10,005 bases of DNA from JARLFX01 sp036404255 (GTDB lineage Bacteria > Acidobacteriota > Terriglobia > Terriglobales > Acidobacteriaceae), in the NCBI GenBank assembly GCA_036404255.1, contig DASWOP010000200.1, positions 1-10,005 on the forward strand, written 5' to 3'. The translations under genes and the position numbers were made by a program. Numbering within the stretch: the first letter of the stretch is position 1; every line of letters begins with the position of its first letter. This document shows, in pieces, positions 7,721-10,005 of this stretch. A model generated the notes under the pieces. The model made no database searches, was not told where the DNA came from, and saw only the letters and a program-made list of their open reading frames with translations.

Positions 7721-8786
7721 ACTTCGTATGCGTGCAGGCGTCGAAGACGTGGATGGCCGGCAAAGCATTGCCCTGATCGTCAAATAAGCCACGGCGGGAG
7801 AGCGAGCCAGAGACAGCGGGTTCCCACCAGAAGATGCCGCGGCCAAGGTTGTTTGGTGTGGCCGCAACGGTCTGGGAAACAGCGGTGAGAAAGTCGCGCT
7901 GCCCCGCTGGCGTTGCAGGAAAGGCTGTCTTCTTCTTTTCGTCTTTGTCGTCGCTTGGTTGCCAGTTGAATGCTGTTTCGACGATAACGATGGGCTTGCG
8001 ATAGGTATAGGCCATGAAGGCAAGATTGGATTTCAGGTCCGCAATGCTTCCCTGCCACCACGGATAGTAGGACTGGCCGATGACATCGAATGGAACGCCA
8101 GCCGCGATCACATGGGAGAAGAACCACTGCGTGGTTTCGCTATTGCCGCCCTGATCGATATGCAGCATGATCTTCGGCTTGCGCGCAGTGCCGCTGCCAT
8201 TGGCTACGCCACGAACACCAGCCTTGAGCAGGTCCGTAAAGTTATTCCAGTTTTCCGGCAGCTTGCCATCCGGCCAGAGCATGCCAGACGTAATCTCATT
8301 CCCGACCTGTACGATGTCCGGCATCGCACCGGCGTCGTGAAACTGGGCGATCGTATCGCGAGTGAAGCCATAGACAGCCTCCACAAGCTGCGAATGGGAG
8401 AGCTTCTGCCACGCGACAGGCGTGCTCTGATGCGAGGGGTCCGCCCAATCATCCGAATAGTGCAGATCAAGCAACAGGCCGAAGCCAAGCGCCTTGGCCT
8501 TCTTTGCCTCAGCCAGCGTATAGCTGAGGTCGTTGGGCAACGCCACCGGATGGTTGAAGAGCCGCAGGCGCACCCAGTTGTAACCATGGTGACGGAGAAT
8601 CTCGAGTGCAGGGTGCGGTGCGCCTTCATCGCGAAACACCTTCCCCGCAGCCTCTGCCTGTGGCAGAAACGATACATCCGCGCCGATGGCGATGGCTGGG
8701 CAGGCAGCGGCAGGCGCGGTCTGCGCAGCAGCACAGAGCGGAGCGAATATTAGAAGTGCTGTGACTGTTCGAGAAAGAATTCGCAT
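7719..8786 (-). CDS. Secreted GH53 endo-beta-1,4-galactanase (arabinogalactan endo-1,4-beta-galactosidase)
   Basis: Retaining endo-hydrolase of clan GH-A that cleaves beta-1,4-galactan in type I arabinogalactan and pectin side chains. The 355-residue length suits a single-domain GH53 enzyme. A signal peptide covers about 1-21 (LLIFAPLCAAA|Q). The family signatures are all present: IGADVSFLPQAEAAG (34-48), VRLRLF, LLLDLHYSDDWADPSHQ (104-120), VQVGNEITSGMLWPDG with acid/base Glu164, VIGQSYYPWW (235-244), IVIVETAFNW with nucleophile Glu270, and FPATPAGQ (289-296). I chose ATG at 8786 because it begins the signal peptide. The frame could open from GTG at 8846, but that lies upstream of the proposed -10 at 8830-8835. 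The Shine-Dalgarno match is weak (GGAG only 2 bases from ATG). It is the first gene of the hydrolase pair, 88 bases after the response regulator, preceded by the shared promoter element. Confidence 0.92.
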   Translation of the reverse strand: MRILSRTVTALLIFAPLCAAAQTAPAAACPAIAIGADVSFLPQAEAAGKVFRDEGAPHPALEILRHHGYNWVRLRLFNHPVALPNDLSYTLAEAKKAKALGFGLLLDLHYSDDWADPSHQSTPVAWQKLSHSQLVEAVYGFTRDTIAQFHDAGAMPDIVQVGNEITSGMLWPDGKLPENWNNFTDLLKAGVRGVANGSGTARKPKIMLHIDQGGNSETTQWFFSHVIAAGVPFDVIGQSYYPWWQGSIADLKSNLAFMAYTYRKPIVIVETAFNWQPSDDKDEKKKTAFPATPAGQRDFLTAVSQTVAATPNNLGRGIFWWEPAVSGSLSRRGLFDDQGNALPAIHVFDACTHTK

Positions 8787-8829
8787 AGCTCCAGCCGCCG
8801 GGCCTGAGTGTTGCGGCCCTCGATGGAAA

Positions 8830-8872
8830 ACTATACAGGGTTGCACTGCGATGCGAACCCGCCGAAAGTTGG
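8830..8872 (-). promoter_or_regulatory. Putative activator-dependent promoter of the GH53-GH35 pair (shared element copy 2)
   Basis: Reading the minus strand, CCAACTTTCGGCGGGT (8872 to 8857) is followed by TGCAA (8845-8841) and TATAGT (8835-8830), a near-consensus -10. The only -35 candidate, TTCGCA, is poor. The element starts 2 bases after the response-regulator stop codon. Fifteen of sixteen bases match the copy before the receptor gene, and the element-to-(-10) spacing is 21 here against 22 there. Function as a promoter plus activator site is inferred. Confidence 0.6.
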
Positions 8873-8874
8873 TA

Positions 8875-9504
8875 TCAGAGATGAACCAGTCCGCGCTTGA
8901 GCCCTTCTACAACTGCTTGCGTGCGGTCCTCCACGTTGAGGCGGACCAAAATGTCACTGACGTAGGATTTGACCGTGGACTCCTTGAGCCCGAGATGGTC
9001 CGCAATCTCGCGATTGCTCTTTCCTGCAAAAACAAGCTGCAGAACGTCCAGTTCGCGCTGGCTCAGATTTGAGCCAGGCATGCGCGAAGCCAGCGTCTGA
9101 GTCACGACCGGAGGCAGAAAGCGATGGCCGGCATGAACGCGGCGCAGCGCCTGCAACAGAAGATCGTGCGACATGCCCTTGATGAGATATCCCCGCGCAC
9201 CAGCCTCCAGCGCCTGATGAATATCTTCGTCGCCTTCATAGGTCGTCAGCACGACGACCCGGGCATCCGAGTCCGCAGCGCAGATCGTGCGAATGGCTTC
9301 TACACCGCTGCAATCAGGCAGGCGGAGGTCCATCAGGGTAAGATCCGGACTGGTCGCCTTGAAGAGCCGCACGGCCTCAGCGGCGGTACCAGCTTGTCCT
9401 ACGATAGTCATGCCCTCTTGAGCCTCGATGATGGCCGCGAGGCCCACGCGCACAATCGGATGGTCATCGACGATGAGAATACGAATTGGAGATTTCTTTT
9501 CCAT
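8875..9504 (-). CDS. NarL/LuxR-type two-component response regulator
   Basis: DNA-binding regulator of 209 residues, activated by phosphotransfer from its partner kinase. The receiver domain spans about 6-125, with acidic pair Asp13-Asp14 (IVDDHP), phospho-acceptor Asp59 (LMDLRLPD), Thr87 (VVLTTYEG) and Lys109 (GYLIKG), so all key switch residues are present. A LuxR/GerE helix-turn-helix occupies about 146-209 (LSQRELDVLQLVFAGKSNRE, then LGLKESTVKSYVSDI). ATG at 9504 starts the receiver domain and lies 4 bases after the kinase stop. The frame extends upstream to 9636, but that part is antisense to the kinase tail in another frame. The ribosome site is modest (GGGGA, 8 bases before ATG). Its position immediately before the hydrolase genes makes it the leading candidate to bind the repeated leader element; that is inference. 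Confidence 0.93.
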   Translation of the reverse strand: MEKKSPIRILIVDDHPIVRVGLAAIIEAQEGMTIVGQAGTAAEAVRLFKATSPDLTLMDLRLPDCSGVEAIRTICAADSDARVVVLTTYEGDEDIHQALEAGARGYLIKGMSHDLLLQALRRVHAGHRFLPPVVTQTLASRMPGSNLSQRELDVLQLVFAGKSNREIADHLGLKESTVKSYVSDILVRLNVEDRTQAVVEGLKRGLVHL

Positions 9505-9508
9505 AACC

Positions 9509-10005
9509 CTATTCCCCGTTACGATGCACTCGGCTGCTTTCAAGATGGAAGGAAAGTGTAACAGTAGTGCCTTTGCCGGCCATGCTGCGGAGTGTAAGCT
9601 GGCCATGAAGCTTAGCCATGCGCTCACGCATACCAATCAGACCATAGTGTCCGTCGGGCAGACGCTCGGGATCAAATCCGGCGCCGTGGTCCGTGACCGA
9701 GATTGAGATATTGCCCCCACGGTTCTGATCCACTCTCACCTCAACACGATCGCTGCCGCTGTGCTGAATGGCATTGTAAAGAGCTTCCCGAACGGACATG
9801 AGCACCTCGTGTGCGCTCGATGAAAACGCCCACAACGGCTGCGCTGCATCCAAAGTAATAGCAATGGAGGGATGGTCCCTGCCAGCCTGTTCCACCATGG
9901 CACGAATCGCTGCCACCAGATCGAGATCATCATCATGGCGCATGTCCCACAGGGCGCGGCGAGCTTCATTGATGGTGGATTTTGTCTGCTCGCGTGCATA
10001 ATCCA
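9509..10005 (-). CDS. Sensor histidine kinase, NarL-partner (HisKA_3/HATPase_c) type, C-terminal part
   Basis: The last 164 residues are visible and the frame is open through the right edge, so the gene is partial by windowing. It begins DYAREQTKSTINEARRALWD, the helix that follows the phospho-His helix in HisKA_3 kinases; the His itself lies outside the window. An HATPase_c domain follows with N box REALYNAIQHSG, G1 box DHGAGFDPE, G2 box HYGLIGMRERM and GKGTTVTLSF. The TAG stop at 9509-9511 is 4 bases before the response regulator ATG, so the two are surely an operon and a cognate pair. The sensory half is unseen. In Acidobacteria such kinases often carry a large periplasmic propeller/Y_Y_Y sensor, but nothing here proves that. 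Confidence 0.88.
   Translation of the reverse strand, partial: DYAREQTKSTINEARRALWDMRHDDDLDLVAAIRAMVEQAGRDHPSIAITLDAAQPLWAFSSSAHEVLMSVREALYNAIQHSGSDRVEVRVDQNRGGNISISVTDHGAGFDPERLPDGHYGLIGMRERMAKLHGQLTLRSMAGKGTTVTLSFHLESSRVHRNGE

Noticed and set aside
7959..8753. Plus-strand frame of 264 codons opposite the GH53 gene
   Set aside because: It lies entirely antisense to conserved GH53 motifs, with no domain signature of its own. It is a shadow frame.
8787..8846. Upstream GTG start for the GH53 protein at 8846
   Set aside because: It would put 20 residues before the signal peptide and lies upstream of the proposed -10 hexamer, so it would not be in the transcript.
9505..9636. N-terminal extension of the response regulator to 9636
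   Set aside because: It overlaps the kinase tail in another frame, carries no receiver homology, and the ATG at 9504 begins exactly at the receiver domain.
1..10005. CRISPR arrays, tRNA or rRNA genes
   Set aside because: I saw no regularly spaced direct repeats, cloverleaf-like segments or rRNA-like sequence on reading the window.

Overview
The window most likely comes from an acidobacterium (Terriglobia/Acidobacteriaceae type). The main reason is the 1182-residue outer-membrane receptor. It has an N-terminal carboxypeptidase-regulatory-like domain and ends with the 'RAQAFNIFNHP' signature and a terminal Phe, features I associate with the very large Oar-like TonB-dependent receptor families of Acidobacteria. 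Assignment is by protein style only; no rRNA or tRNA is present.

Layout. Positions 1 to about 1360 are an insertion-sequence graveyard. It holds the C-terminal tail of an IS481-type transposase, a 5'-truncated and frameshifted IS5-type transposase, a broken chromosomal gene fragment of unknown function, and on the minus strand the N-terminus of an IS630-type transposase. From about 1361 to 1522 is non-coding DNA. From 1523 to the right edge everything is on the minus strand and, read right to left, forms one locus: a sensor histidine kinase (partial, running off the window), a NarL/LuxR-type response regulator, a secreted GH53 endo-beta-1,4-galactanase, a secreted GH35 beta-galactosidase-like enzyme and the TonB-dependent receptor.

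How the genes fit together. GH53 enzymes cut beta-1,4-galactan (type I arabinogalactan and pectic side chains) into galacto-oligosaccharides. A GH35 exo-enzyme can trim terminal beta-galactose, and the receptor could bind or import the products. The two-component system is the obvious candidate to sense the substrate and switch the locus on. GH53 and GH35 are translationally linked, with the GH35 ribosome-binding site lying over the GH53 stop codon.

The most interesting signal is non-coding. The leader of the GH53-GH35 pair and the separate leader of the receptor share a 13-base identical element (ACTTTCGGCGGGT, minus strand). In both it is followed at nearly the same distance by TGCAA-N5-TA(T/C)AGTTT, which looks like a -10 region without a good -35. 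I infer two co-regulated, activator-dependent promoters, with the neighbouring response regulator as prime suspect.
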